Position numbers and translations under genes: made by a program. This document shows, piece by piece, positions 13,452 to 20,701 of a stretch of 25,945 bases of DNA. Every line of letters starts with the position of its first letter. Positions within the stretch are counted from its first letter, which is position 1. The notes beneath the pieces are model-generated. The model had not been told where the DNA came from. It worked only from the letters and a program-made list of their open reading frames with translations, and ran no database searches. The stretch comes from a virus: IMG/VR virus record IMGVR_UViG_3300010883_000384, positions 1 through 25,945 of that record; one strand, 5' to 3'.

Positions 13452-14989
13452 TACTTGAGTCCTCCTTTGACTATGTTGGATAGTGGGCCCGGCTCCATGT
13501 CACCAATGAGGTGCTCAGAACCCGGGAACATCAAGACATTGTAGGTGGAGTCGTCCACACCGAAGGTGATGCTGCGGGACTCTAGCTCCGCAAGGTCCGC
13601 TAGCTCAGCTTCCAACCCGTCAGCGACCTCATCCCCAATAACCGACCGGCCCCGCTCTAGTCCGCGAGTGAGCTGCCCCCGTTTGGCAGCGATGGCTGCC
13701 GCGGGCTCCATGCCGCGCTCCATGTACGCACTCAAGTCGTCCGCGATCCGCTTCTGGTTGGCGTTCAGGGCTTCGCTGTTGAGATTCTTGCCGCCTAGCA
13801 GAATGGTCGGGGGCCTCTCTGCCCGCCTCTTCGCCGGGCCATCCGGGAATCGCTGCCCATGTACACCAGCCTCTGATAGGTTGCGCTCACCCACCCGTCT
13901 TCGGATATCCGCTCCACCCCAAGCACCGTCAGGCTCTATGGCGTACTTCTCGCGCAGCGGGGTCAGTTTCTCCCGGACGAAGCCCGACTGCTCGGGCCAG
14001 TCCACGTCCTCGCGCAGTAGCTCGTGCTCGTCCACGTCCACGGTGGTCTGGTAGCTGTGTGCCGCGTCCACGTCACCGCGGAACATGAGGTGGCCGTTCT
14101 CAACGGCGTCGAGGCGTTCGAGGTCAGCCTCGACTCGCTGCAACCGCCGGATCGTAGTCTCCTTGGCCCTGATGAGGGCTTCCACTTCAACGCGGGAACT
14201 CTGCTCGGTCATTTGCTCGGTCAATTCGCGGATGCGGAGGTCATACGTGCCTTGCGCCTCTCGCAGCGTGTCGAGGTCCGCAGTGAACTCATCACGAAGA
14301 CCCCCGCGCCACTTGGGCGTAGACCGCACCCACTCACCAATCTCCTCAACGAGGTGCTCGGGGTAGTTCTCGCCGGTCTCAGTGTTGATGACACCGAGGC
14401 GGCCATCCCCGCCGAACTGGTTGTGGTAGTAGGTATGAACCTCCGGGCTATCTGGGTGACTGAGGTGTCCCCCCCACCCGTGGCTCTTTTCGAGGTTCGT
14501 ACCCTCGCCCGTCATGTAGGTGTCCTCGTCAATCTTCATGCGCTTGAACTTGTGCGGGCTCGCATGGAAGAGCTTCATCGCCGCCAGCTCGCCGGGGCCT
14601 GGTGTGTAGACGTCCATACCTGCGAGTGTGTAGGGGCTGACACCGCGGCGTGACAATGCGCCCGTGCTCTGCCCCAGGTGCTCTGCCGCCATCTCGTTCC
14701 CGGGGACCTGGTTGTACCCCGTCTGGAATCCAGAGAGCGCACCCTGAAGACCACCGAGCCGGCTGCCGCGAGCTGCGCCGGCCAGCCCGGTCGCGATGCC
14801 TGCGGCACCACCTGGAGCGGAAGCCAGGAGGTCTCGACCATGACGAGCCAGGCCCCCCATCGTCTCGGCGGCACCCTGGATATGCGCGAGCCGGTACGCA
14901 GCCTGGTCCTCTCCGGTCCACTCAAGAAGAGGGTCCGGTTCGCTGGGCGTCAGGTGCCGCGGGGGTGTGAAACCGTCGAAGAGCGGCAT
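13448..14989 (-). CDS. Polyvalent-type protein: shared N-terminal module plus ADP-ribosyltransferase-like region
   Basis: 513 residues, ATG at 14989 with AGGG 8 bases upstream. Residues 23-137 form a Gly/Ala-rich module (GRDLLASAPGGAAGIATGL ... TPGPGELAA) that also occurs in the 823-residue protein at 15230-17701. Directly after it comes KLFHASPHKFKRMKID (139-154), then TGEG (160-163), GWGG and DSPEVHTYY. That layout, FHxSP-hxF ... TGEG ... GWG ... Y, resembles the ART domains of phage polyvalent proteins. A central coiled coil (about 250-300) and a C-terminal segment that recalls polyvalent-protein linkers follow. Probably packaged or injected and acting in the host; ART activity is inference from motif order. 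Confidence 0.6.
   Translation of the reverse strand: MPLFDGFTPPRHLTPSEPDPLLEWTGEDQAAYRLAHIQGAAETMGGLARHGRDLLASAPGGAAGIATGLAGAARGSRLGGLQGALSGFQTGYNQVPGNEMAAEHLGQSTGALSRRGVSPYTLAGMDVYTPGPGELAAMKLFHASPHKFKRMKIDEDTYMTGEGTNLEKSHGWGGHLSHPDSPEVHTYYHNQFGGDGRLGVINTETGENYPEHLVEEIGEWVRSTPKWRGGLRDEFTADLDTLREAQGTYDLRIRELTEQMTEQSSRVEVEALIRAKETTIRRLQRVEADLERLDAVENGHLMFRGDVDAAHSYQTTVDVDEHELLREDVDWPEQSGFVREKLTPLREKYAIEPDGAWGGADIRRRVGERNLSEAGVHGQRFPDGPAKRRAERPPTILLGGKNLNSEALNANQKRIADDLSAYMERGMEPAAAIAAKRGQLTRGLERGRSVIGDEVADGLEAELADLAELESRSITFGVDDSTYNVLMFPGSEHLIGDMEPGPLSNIVKGGLKY
14579..14923. repeat. Duplicated module, copy 1 (N-terminal domain of the 513-residue protein)
   Basis: Encodes residues 23-137 on the minus strand. 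It aligns end to end, without gaps at the protein level, with 17189-17533. Two stretches are identical in DNA: 44 bases (14724-14767 = 17335-17378) and 39 bases (14867-14905 = 17477-17515). The repeats are direct, about 2.6 kb apart. Confidence 0.93.
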
Positions 14990-15005
14990 CCTAAGACCCT
15001 ACCGG

Positions 15006-15033
15006 TGGTGTTCCGATGGTGTTAGACTGGTGT
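15006..15033 (+). promoter_or_regulatory. Three TGGTGT direct repeats with 11-bp period
   Basis: TGGTGT occurs at 15006, 15017 and 15028, each 11 bases apart, so all three lie on one face of the helix. They sit between the divergent starts at 14989 (minus) and 15058 (plus), where a regulator would bind. No confident -35/-10 pair is visible around them, so the call is a candidate operator rather than a promoter. Confidence 0.5.
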
Positions 15034-15057
15034 ACTGAAACCAAGGAGGACATTGCG

Positions 15058-15306
15058 ATGTCACGAGCCGATGATGAGCTACGCAACGAACGAGTCCGAG
15101 CCGAGCGCGAAGCCGCGCTCGCGAGCATGAGCCCCGGCGCGCGTGCGCTCTTCGAGAAGCACAAGTTCAGCCACGAGACGACGCGGTTCAGCGTGCCAGC
15201 GGTGGACGGGGCTGTGAGTCGCGGAGCCATCACAGCGGGGGAGGCCCAGACGGTTCTGGCTGAGCTGCGGCGACAACGCCAAGCCCCACCAGCGGAAGAA
15301 CAATAG
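15058..15306 (+). CDS. Oppositely oriented small helical protein (moron-like)
   Basis: 82 residues. ATG at 15058 has AAGGAGGA at 15043-15050; an upstream ATG (15016) lacks a ribosome site. The product starts MSRADDELRNERVRAERE and is charged and helical, with a C-terminal helix (AGEAQTVLAELRRQRQ). It is the only + strand gene inside the leftward block. It stands between the two large proteins with the shared module and overlaps the 3' end of 15230-17701 by 77 bases tail to tail. Its own strong ribosome site and the TGGTGT array suggest independent expression. No family recognised. A regulator, superinfection function or antitoxin/immunity role for its neighbours are possible, none proven. Confidence 0.65.
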   Translation: MSRADDELRNERVRAEREAALASMSPGARALFEKHKFSHETTRFSVPAVDGAVSRGAITAGEAQTVLAELRRQRQAPPAEEQ

Positions 15307-17701
15307 CCGGCAGATACTCGCCATCCTGCACGGCCAGGATCAGGGTCTCGTACCAGTTCGGGTCGTTGTGGATGATCTCGCGCAGTTTCTGGAAGTCCTC
15401 GCGCACGTTGACGCCGTCCAGCTCTGCCTGGTCGGCGTCACGTCGCAGGCGCTCGCCGACCTGCTCGCGAATTTCTCGCGAAGTGGTGAGCCGCTTGCGG
15501 GTCGCCTCCGTCATGTTTGCTATGTCATCGAGCATCGCGCGGGTGGCGTTGCCTGTGCCAACCTCTTTGATCAGCTCTGTTCGGTCAACGTGCCCCCCCT
15601 GCCAGACGCCGGCCTGGACCTCGCCCGGTATCCCCGCGTCGGTGAGTGCCTTCTGGAACGCGGGCAGGTTCTTGCGAATCGTCTTCGAGCGGTGTGCTTG
15701 CTGCTGCGCGATGCGCTTGTCGCGCTTCTTCTTGCCAAGCTTCTTCGGCCACTTGTCGGGGTCCGGGCTGTTCCAGCCCTTGCTCTGGGAGTAGCCGAAG
15801 TCGCTCCATGTCTTAACACCCACACCCGAGCGCGTACCCCATGGCGCGGTGAAGCCAGCGTCACCACCGAAACCATGCGCTTCAGTGACGCTCGCCAGTG
15901 CGCCGGTCTGCTGCTGAGAGAGCGGTCCCGTGCCCGTGATGTGTGCCGCATTGACGTCACCGAGCTTCACGCCAGGAGCACCGGCAGGGAAGACGCTTCC
16001 GTACCCACTGATAGCCTGCACATCGACCAGGCCTCGGACTGACTCGCCTCCTCGGATCGCGCTCAGATCCTCGGGCGAAATGTGCCGCCCGCCCTTGTTG
16101 CGGATGTCCACCAGAGGGGAGGGGGACACCGAAGGGTTTAGCTCGACCGCCTTCGTATCGGGGTCAACCCACACGCCCGTCGTCGCCTGGTCGGGAGTAG
16201 CGCCAAACCCGATCTCCTCGTGGATGATGTCTTTGCCCGTGTCGGGGTTCGTCCAGTTGAGGTCGCCCGGATCGGCTTCATGCCCGATGCCACTAAGCGG
16301 CGCTCCCTCGTAGGGGGTGTGCATCGACTGCTTCTCGAAGTAGTCCCCGACAGTCTTCGCTGCGTTCTCCTTCGACGCCGCCAAGGTCGGAAACAGGCCG
16401 CGTGCAAAGTCGGTCTTGCCTTTCTGCGCTACCCAGGCCGCGGCCTGCACTGAGGTCGGGGTCCAATCGGTGCGACCACCGAGGGCTTGGGCGTTCGCAC
16501 GCTCTGCAGCGAGCACGCCCTCGTAGTCTAGGAATCTGTGTTGTGCAGCGGTGAACGCGCCCTCGGCCTTCTTGTAGCCGAAGGCCCTACCCTGATGGAT
16601 GTCGTTCACACCCACCGAGGGCAGAGGACGCGACGGGTCGCCGGCTTGTCCGTAGATGCCGGTTTTCGGGGTATCAAGCGAGAGCCCACCCTCGCGCACC
16701 AACCAGGACTTTTTCGCTTGAGCCTCAGTCTTACCCCGAACCTCGCCCGACATGCCGTGCATGTATGCGTTGCGGTCGCGGATATGAAAGGTGGTCTGGT
16801 TCTGCGGCGAGGCCTGCGCCGAGAAGATGCTGCTTACGTCAACCTCGGTCGTCGGGTCTTCGCCACCTATGGCTCTGAAGGCCGCGCGCTGTCTCGTGTA
16901 CCAGTCCGCGCCGAGAATGGCTCCATCCTCGATCAGAGAGTCGTAGTGGCGGCGCATTTCGAGAAGCTGATCAGCCGTGGCTACACCTTCCGGCCCACCG
17001 ATGAACCCCTCATCGCCGAGCTTGAGGTGTCGTCCCGTGCGTGCCACGGTGAGTGCTTCCGCATTGTCGAGGTTGCGAAGGTTGGGGGCCTGGGTGACTG
17101 CGTTGGCCTGGCCTGCGGTGGGTTGTTGATTGTAGATCGCGTGGGGCATAGCAACCCTGCGTCCACCTCGGGCCGCCGCGCCCGATACCGCGGCTAGCTC
17201 ACCTGGGCCTGGGGTGAAGACCTCCATGCCGGCTACTGCGTAGGGGTTGACACCTCGTGCCCTCAAATCGGCACCTGCACCCTCCAAGTGCTCCATGGCG
17301 AGCTGATTTCCGGGGATAGCGTTGAAGCCCTCTTGGAATCCAGAGAGCGCACCCTGAAGACCACCGAGCCGGCTGCCCCGAGCTGTGCCGGCCAGCCCGG
17401 TGGCAAGGCCAAGCGCTCCTCCGGGGACGGAGGCCAGGAGGTCGCGCCCAAAACGACCCACGCCGCCCATCGTCTTGGCGGCACCCTGGATATGCGCGAG
17501 CCGGTACGCAGCCTGATCCTCTTCGGTCCACTCGGAAGACGACGGTTTGCCGGGCAACCGGTAGTTGGACTGCACCCCGTCGAAGATCGACATCTTACGG
17601 GCACTCTGGAGCGCAGCCTCCTCTTGGTGTAGGCCACCGCTGTAGGCTCCTGTTTTCGGGGAGCCACCGCCAAGCAGACCCTTGAGCGTGAGGCCCGCCA
17701 T
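15230..17701 (-). CDS. Large multidomain polyvalent-type protein sharing the N-terminal module
   Basis: 823 residues from ATG at 17701, sharing one base with the upstream stop (TGATG). Residues 57-171 are the module also found in the 513-residue protein. After the same GELAA end, the sequence diverges completely. A region near 255-310 (ADWYTRQRAAFRAIGGED ... FSAQASPQNQTTFHIRDRN) recalls conserved segments of polyvalent proteins with W-Y and S-x-x-SP motifs. A very basic stretch lies near 655-690 (KKLGKKKRDKRIAQQQAHR). The last 43 residues carry a hydrophobic segment (YLPAIVLPLVGLGVVAAA), possibly membrane-inserting. Such proteins are typically packaged and ejected with the DNA. Enzymatic activity cannot be assigned. 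Confidence 0.65.
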   Translation of the reverse strand: MAGLTLKGLLGGGSPKTGAYSGGLHQEEAALQSARKMSIFDGVQSNYRLPGKPSSSEWTEEDQAAYRLAHIQGAAKTMGGVGRFGRDLLASVPGGALGLATGLAGTARGSRLGGLQGALSGFQEGFNAIPGNQLAMEHLEGAGADLRARGVNPYAVAGMEVFTPGPGELAAVSGAAARGGRRVAMPHAIYNQQPTAGQANAVTQAPNLRNLDNAEALTVARTGRHLKLGDEGFIGGPEGVATADQLLEMRRHYDSLIEDGAILGADWYTRQRAAFRAIGGEDPTTEVDVSSIFSAQASPQNQTTFHIRDRNAYMHGMSGEVRGKTEAQAKKSWLVREGGLSLDTPKTGIYGQAGDPSRPLPSVGVNDIHQGRAFGYKKAEGAFTAAQHRFLDYEGVLAAERANAQALGGRTDWTPTSVQAAAWVAQKGKTDFARGLFPTLAASKENAAKTVGDYFEKQSMHTPYEGAPLSGIGHEADPGDLNWTNPDTGKDIIHEEIGFGATPDQATTGVWVDPDTKAVELNPSVSPSPLVDIRNKGGRHISPEDLSAIRGGESVRGLVDVQAISGYGSVFPAGAPGVKLGDVNAAHITGTGPLSQQQTGALASVTEAHGFGGDAGFTAPWGTRSGVGVKTWSDFGYSQSKGWNSPDPDKWPKKLGKKKRDKRIAQQQAHRSKTIRKNLPAFQKALTDAGIPGEVQAGVWQGGHVDRTELIKEVGTGNATRAMLDDIANMTEATRKRLTTSREIREQVGERLRRDADQAELDGVNVREDFQKLREIIHNDPNWYETLILAVQDGEYLPAIVLPLVGLGVVAAAQPEPSGPPPL
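17189..17533. repeat. Duplicated module, copy 2 (N-terminal domain of the 823-residue protein)
   Basis: Encodes residues 57-171 on the minus strand. It is the partner of 14579-14923, in direct orientation. The protein-level boundaries are sharp: similarity begins at EWT-EDQAAYRLAH and ends at TPGPGELAA, after which the two proteins share nothing obvious. Confidence 0.93.
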
Positions 17702-18087
17702 CAGTGGAGCCTCGCGTCACCATTCGTTGCCGGCTTCTTCTTGGGTGACACTTTCCTGCCCTTCGGTTTCGGCTTGGGTGGGGCATCGCCCCAACTGAAG
17801 GACATCGGGCCGGTCAGGTTGAGGGTCTGCTCCTGGGTCGGAGCCTGGGGCAACACCGAAGCGAGTAGCGCCTTAGCGGCAACGATGTCCCCGCTCTCCG
17901 CGCACTCGATCATCGAGTCGATGATCTCATCCGCCCGGTCAGCGATAGCCTCGGCGATCCTGTGCTTGGCCTGTTGAAGTTTGTTCGACCCTGTCGGGTT
18001 CTTGCCGGGCTCGCCGGCCCTCTGCTGGTGCGGACGCAGGTTTGCGAGTTGCTGCTTCGTCGCGGGGCGCTTCTTCTTCGCCGGCAT
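17701..18087 (-). CDS. DUF5681-like small protein, possible terminase-small-subunit-type role
   Basis: 128 residues, ATG at 18087 after a strong GGGGGGAGGA. The N-terminus is basic (MPAKKKRPATKQQ) with GEPGKNPTGSNKLQQAK, close to the G-x-S-GNP-x-GRPKG signature of DUF5681. A helical core follows (RIAEAIADRADEIIDSMIECAESGDIVAAKALLASVLP), in which E-x-GD-x-x-AAK-x-LL is also typical of that family. The C-terminus is Lys/Pro-rich. DUF5681 proteins are often found in packaging modules. No separate small terminase is seen in the window, so this gene is a candidate, but that is inference. Confidence 0.55.
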   Translation of the reverse strand: MPAKKKRPATKQQLANLRPHQQRAGEPGKNPTGSNKLQQAKHRIAEAIADRADEIIDSMIECAESGDIVAAKALLASVLPQAPTQEQTLNLTGPMSFSWGDAPPKPKPKGRKVSPKKKPATNGDARLH

Positions 18088-18117
18088 GATCTCTGTCCTC
18101 CCCCCGAGGTGTCGTGA

Positions 18118-18372
18118 CTACCGACGTGTCTGTCCGGTCGGCTGCCTAGAGGGCGCGCTCTGGCTGCGGTTTCCACCACCAGGCCAGTTCTCCTCGACGA
18201 CCTTCGTGGCACCCCCATGATCCGGGTCCACGCCCAAGGGCGCGCTGTTGTCGCCATTGTTGGCCTGACCCGAGAGCCCACCCAGCGTGGGGTCCTGCGT
18301 TCGGCTGACGTTCTTGACCCCAGACCGTATCCCGGCACGCTTGAAGGGTTTTGACTTCTTGAAAGGGACCAT
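18118..18372 (-). CDS. Small basic Gly/Asn-rich protein, first gene of the leftward operon
   Basis: 84 residues. ATG at 18372 is preceded by AGGAGG with 5 bases spacing, the best ribosome site in the leftward block. The product begins MVPFKKSKPFKRAGIRSG, basic and likely disordered, then Gly/Asn/Pro-rich sequence (LGGLSGQANNGDNSAPLG) and an Arg-rich end. No Cys, no membrane segment. As the promoter-proximal gene it may be highly expressed. Family not recognised. Confidence 0.65.
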   Translation of the reverse strand: MVPFKKSKPFKRAGIRSGVKNVSRTQDPTLGGLSGQANNGDNSAPLGVDPDHGGATKVVEENWPGGGNRSQSAPSRQPTGQTRR

Positions 18373-18397
18373 TCAATCCTCCTGGGGTGCCTCCGCC

Positions 18398-18439
18398 GAG
18401 CCCCGAGCCGCGACAAGGAAATAACGCGACCCGGGGCTC
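18398..18439 (-). promoter_or_regulatory. Stable leader hairpin upstream of the first leftward gene
   Basis: GAGCCCCG (18398-18405) pairs with CGGGGCTC (18432-18439), 8 bp. Inside, CGCG (18409-18412) can pair with CGCG (18425-18428). The hairpin ends about 15 bases before the AGGAGG of the 18118-18372 gene, so it would lie in its 5' untranslated RNA and could affect message stability or translation. Confidence 0.5.
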
Positions 18440-18503
18440 TCTTGCAGAGACCACTATGTGGCCTGCAGGATGCCACGAAACGCGAGGGGCACGCAAGTGA
18501 GAG

Positions 18504-18541
18504 GCCCTGGGGGCTCCTGAGAGCGCCCCAGGGCGTCTTTT
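18504..18541 (+). terminator. Rho-independent terminator, + orientation
   Basis: GCCCTGGGG (18504-18512) pairs with CCCCAGGGC (18526-18534). The inner GCTC/GAGC adds 4 bp with a CTGA loop and one bulge. GTCTTTT follows at 18535-18541. The U-run is on the + strand only. No + gene lies directly upstream, so it ends antisense read-through, a short RNA or an attenuated leader. Confidence 0.75.
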
Positions 18542-18708
18542 GCAACCGGACCCTACCACGAACCCAGGATGCGGCCCGAATGTAACCCACCGGCCCCAAG
18601 AGGGACCCCCGGGGTCGCGCGCGCGTGTCTCTTATTAATAGACTTCCTTTTTCTCTCTCTCTCTCTAAAGGTAGAAGGGTTAGCCGAGGGGGGAGGGGGG
18701 TCGCCCCG

Positions 18709-18737
18709 TTGACCGGCCCATCGCCCGCTGTAATCAT
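18709..18737 (+). promoter_or_regulatory. Putative sigma70 promoter for the replication operon
   Basis: TTGACC (18709-18714, 5 of 6 matches to the -35 box), a 17-base spacer ending in TGT (extended -10), then AATCAT (18732-18737, 4 of 6). Initiation near 18744 would leave a short leader with GAGGAGG before the GTG at 18767. Plausible host-polymerase early promoter; not proven. Confidence 0.5.
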
Positions 18738-18766
18738 GGGCCTCCACCACGAACCGAGGAGGCCCT

Positions 18767-20701
18767 GTGCCCACCCCGATCTCGACCGACCCCGCAGTAC
18801 TCGCAGCCTGGCAGCTCTCAGGCCTAACCTCTTCAGACGCCAAGAAGATGAAGGTCGGACTCCTCACCGCGAACGAGAGAGACAAGTTCGACATCTACTC
18901 GAAGCCCGCAATGCTCCTGCCTTACTTCGACCGGCACGGTGCTGTGCTCCCGGGTTTCGCCCGTGTTCGTATCTGGTCCGATGACGAGGAGGCTCCGAAA
19001 TATATCCAGGTCGGGGGTGGCACAGAGGCCTACCTCCCACCCCTCATCAACTGGGACAAGACCCTGTCCGATACCAGTCGGCCTATCTTCATCACGGAGG
19101 GCGAGAAGAAGGCTGCCTGCGCCACGAAGAATGGCTACCCCTGCATAGGACTCGGCGGGGTCGATAGCTACCGAAGCAAGACGAGCCTCAACACCGGCAT
19201 CCTGCCAATCTTCGACGAGTTCGAGTGGGTGGGCCGGAAGGTCTACATCGTCTTCGATTCCGACATCCACGAGAACGCGGGTGTGGCGACCGCAGCCTTC
19301 AAGCTCTCGCGTGAGATGCTGAAGCGTGGCGCGAAGGTCTACATCGTGCTGCTCCCCCCCTCCCAGGCCAAGGTCGGGCTCGACGACTACATCGTCGAGC
19401 ATGGGACCGAGGCATTCGACCGGGTCCTCGACCGCTCCGAGCAGGAGGTCACACTCAGCTCGATGCTCGAAGACCTCAAGCAGAGGATCGTCGTGCTCCG
19501 AAGGGGGAGCGTCTACGACACACGCGACGAGCAGATCTACAGTCGTGACCACTTCGTCCGCACCGCATTCGCGCACTGGAACGTCGAGGGTCCGCCAGGC
19601 CCGAGGGGCGGGAAGCCAGAGAAGTACTACGTCGCGGAGGAGTACCTCGATTGGAAGCACCGCATCGATGTGACACACGTTGACACGAGACCCGACATCC
19701 CAACAGGTGTCTTCGTGGACAAGGACGGGCGGAACGTGCTCAACTGGTTCAGGGGCTGGGCCTGCGAGCCTGTGAAGGGCAGCGTGAAGCCATTCCTCAC
19801 CCTGATCAAACGCCTAACAAAGGGCGACAAGGCTGCTGCAGACTACCTGATCGGATGGCTCGCCCACCCCCTCCAGAACCCAGGGGTGCGAAACGATGTC
19901 TGTGTGGTCCTGGTCTCACGGACCAACGGGACCGGGAAGTCCACACTCGGCAAGACGATGCTCTCGATCTACGGAGACAACGGCCAGCACGGTCAGTACC
20001 TCCGACCGGGCATGCTCTTCGCTGACTTCAACGGGTGGGCGAAGGCCTGCCTCTTCGCCTACGCCGACGAGATCCCCGACGAGGGCCGCGTCTCGCACAG
20101 GCGTGAAGCCTTCAAGGCACTGATTGACCAACCCTTCGTGAACGTGAACATCAAGAACATCCCCGAGGTCGATGCGGTCCACCGCTGCAATTACCTCTTC
20201 ACCACGAACAACCCCGGTGCGATCCCCATGGACGAGAGCGACCGACGCTTCTTCGTGTTGAACACCATCGAGGAGTACTGGGAGAACGAGGAGTCGGACT
20301 CCTACTACGACTGGCTCCATGGCGGGGGTGCCTCGGCGCTCTTCCACTACCTGCTCCGCTACAAGTCGAAGGCCTTCGTCGCGCACCGAAAGCCCCCCGA
20401 GACCGAGGCGAAGCTACGCATGATTGAATCATCGAGGCCGAAGCTCGGGACGCTCGTGCACGAGTTCCTCGCCGAGGGTCCGCCCGACCTCTTCACGGAC
20501 GAACTCGTGTGGAAGCGGATCAGCGGGAAAGTTGGTCGCACCTCCGAGTACACACGGACCACGGTCGGCTCGACCGTCGATGGTTTCAGCCAGGTATTCA
20601 CCCGCAAGATCGAGGGGCTCAGGGTCCACTCCCTCGACCGCTCGTGGAAGGCCCTCAGCCCGAAGCAGGCGAAGGATCGGTGGGATGCCAATAATAGCTG
20701 A
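18767..20701 (+). CDS. Primase-helicase: TOPRIM (DUF3854-like) plus SF3/D5-type helicase (DUF5906-like)
   Basis: 644 residues from GTG at 18767 with GAGGAGG 5 bases before. The TOPRIM part has TEGEKKA (E111) and VFDSD (D164, D166), with LGGVDSY between. The C-terminal ATPase has Walker A RTNGTGKST (K391), Walker B FAYADE (D434/E435), sensor-1 TTNNPGAIPMDESD and the arginine finger DRRFF (R493). A winged-helix-like tail follows. This is the usual domain order of phage replicative primase-helicases, which unwind the fork and support primer synthesis. The window shows no separate primase, so this protein or the host supplies priming. First gene of the rightward operon. Confidence 0.9.
   Translation: MPTPISTDPAVLAAWQLSGLTSSDAKKMKVGLLTANERDKFDIYSKPAMLLPYFDRHGAVLPGFARVRIWSDDEEAPKYIQVGGGTEAYLPPLINWDKTLSDTSRPIFITEGEKKAACATKNGYPCIGLGGVDSYRSKTSLNTGILPIFDEFEWVGRKVYIVFDSDIHENAGVATAAFKLSREMLKRGAKVYIVLLPPSQAKVGLDDYIVEHGTEAFDRVLDRSEQEVTLSSMLEDLKQRIVVLRRGSVYDTRDEQIYSRDHFVRTAFAHWNVEGPPGPRGGKPEKYYVAEEYLDWKHRIDVTHVDTRPDIPTGVFVDKDGRNVLNWFRGWACEPVKGSVKPFLTLIKRLTKGDKAAADYLIGWLAHPLQNPGVRNDVCVVLVSRTNGTGKSTLGKTMLSIYGDNGQHGQYLRPGMLFADFNGWAKACLFAYADEIPDEGRVSHRREAFKALIDQPFVNVNIKNIPEVDAVHRCNYLFTTNNPGAIPMDESDRRFFVLNTIEEYWENEESDSYYDWLHGGGASALFHYLLRYKSKAFVAHRKPPETEAKLRMIESSRPKLGTLVHEFLAEGPPDLFTDELVWKRISGKVGRTSEYTRTTVGSTVDGFSQVFTRKIEGLRVHSLDRSWKALSPKQAKDRWDANNS

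Larger units (their letters stand above)
18373..18766. other. Divergent intergenic control region between late (leftward) and replication (rightward) modules
   Basis: No convincing gene lies here; frames crossing it are Arg/Ser/Gly-rich shadows. It holds, left to right, a long hairpin near the first leftward gene (18398-18439), a short palindrome CCACTATGTGG (18452-18462), an intrinsic terminator on the + strand (18504-18541), a GC-rich segment, an AT-rich island with TATTAATA (near 18632-18641), a CT-dinucleotide tract (18652-18666) and a rightward promoter (18709-18737). The AT-rich island is the best site for a leftward promoter, but no -35 is clear. Confidence 0.75.

Noticed and set aside
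14991-15233. 80-residue minus-strand ORF opposite the inverted gene
   Set aside because: Ser/Ala/Arg-rich composition and no ribosome site, while the + strand frame has AAGGAGGA and a plausible protein.
18652-18666. CT-dinucleotide tract as a microsatellite of interest by itself
   Set aside because: Only about 7 units; noted as part of the control region but not a separate feature.
17910-18737. 275-residue minus-strand ORF and a second 137-residue ORF covering the divergent region
   Set aside because: Arg/Ser/Pro/Gly-rich, out of frame with the two small genes that have good ribosome sites, and running through a terminator and promoter.
18833-19678. 281-residue minus-strand ORF over the primase-helicase
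   Set aside because: Antisense shadow; no motifs and no ribosome site, while the + strand has TOPRIM and SF3 motifs.
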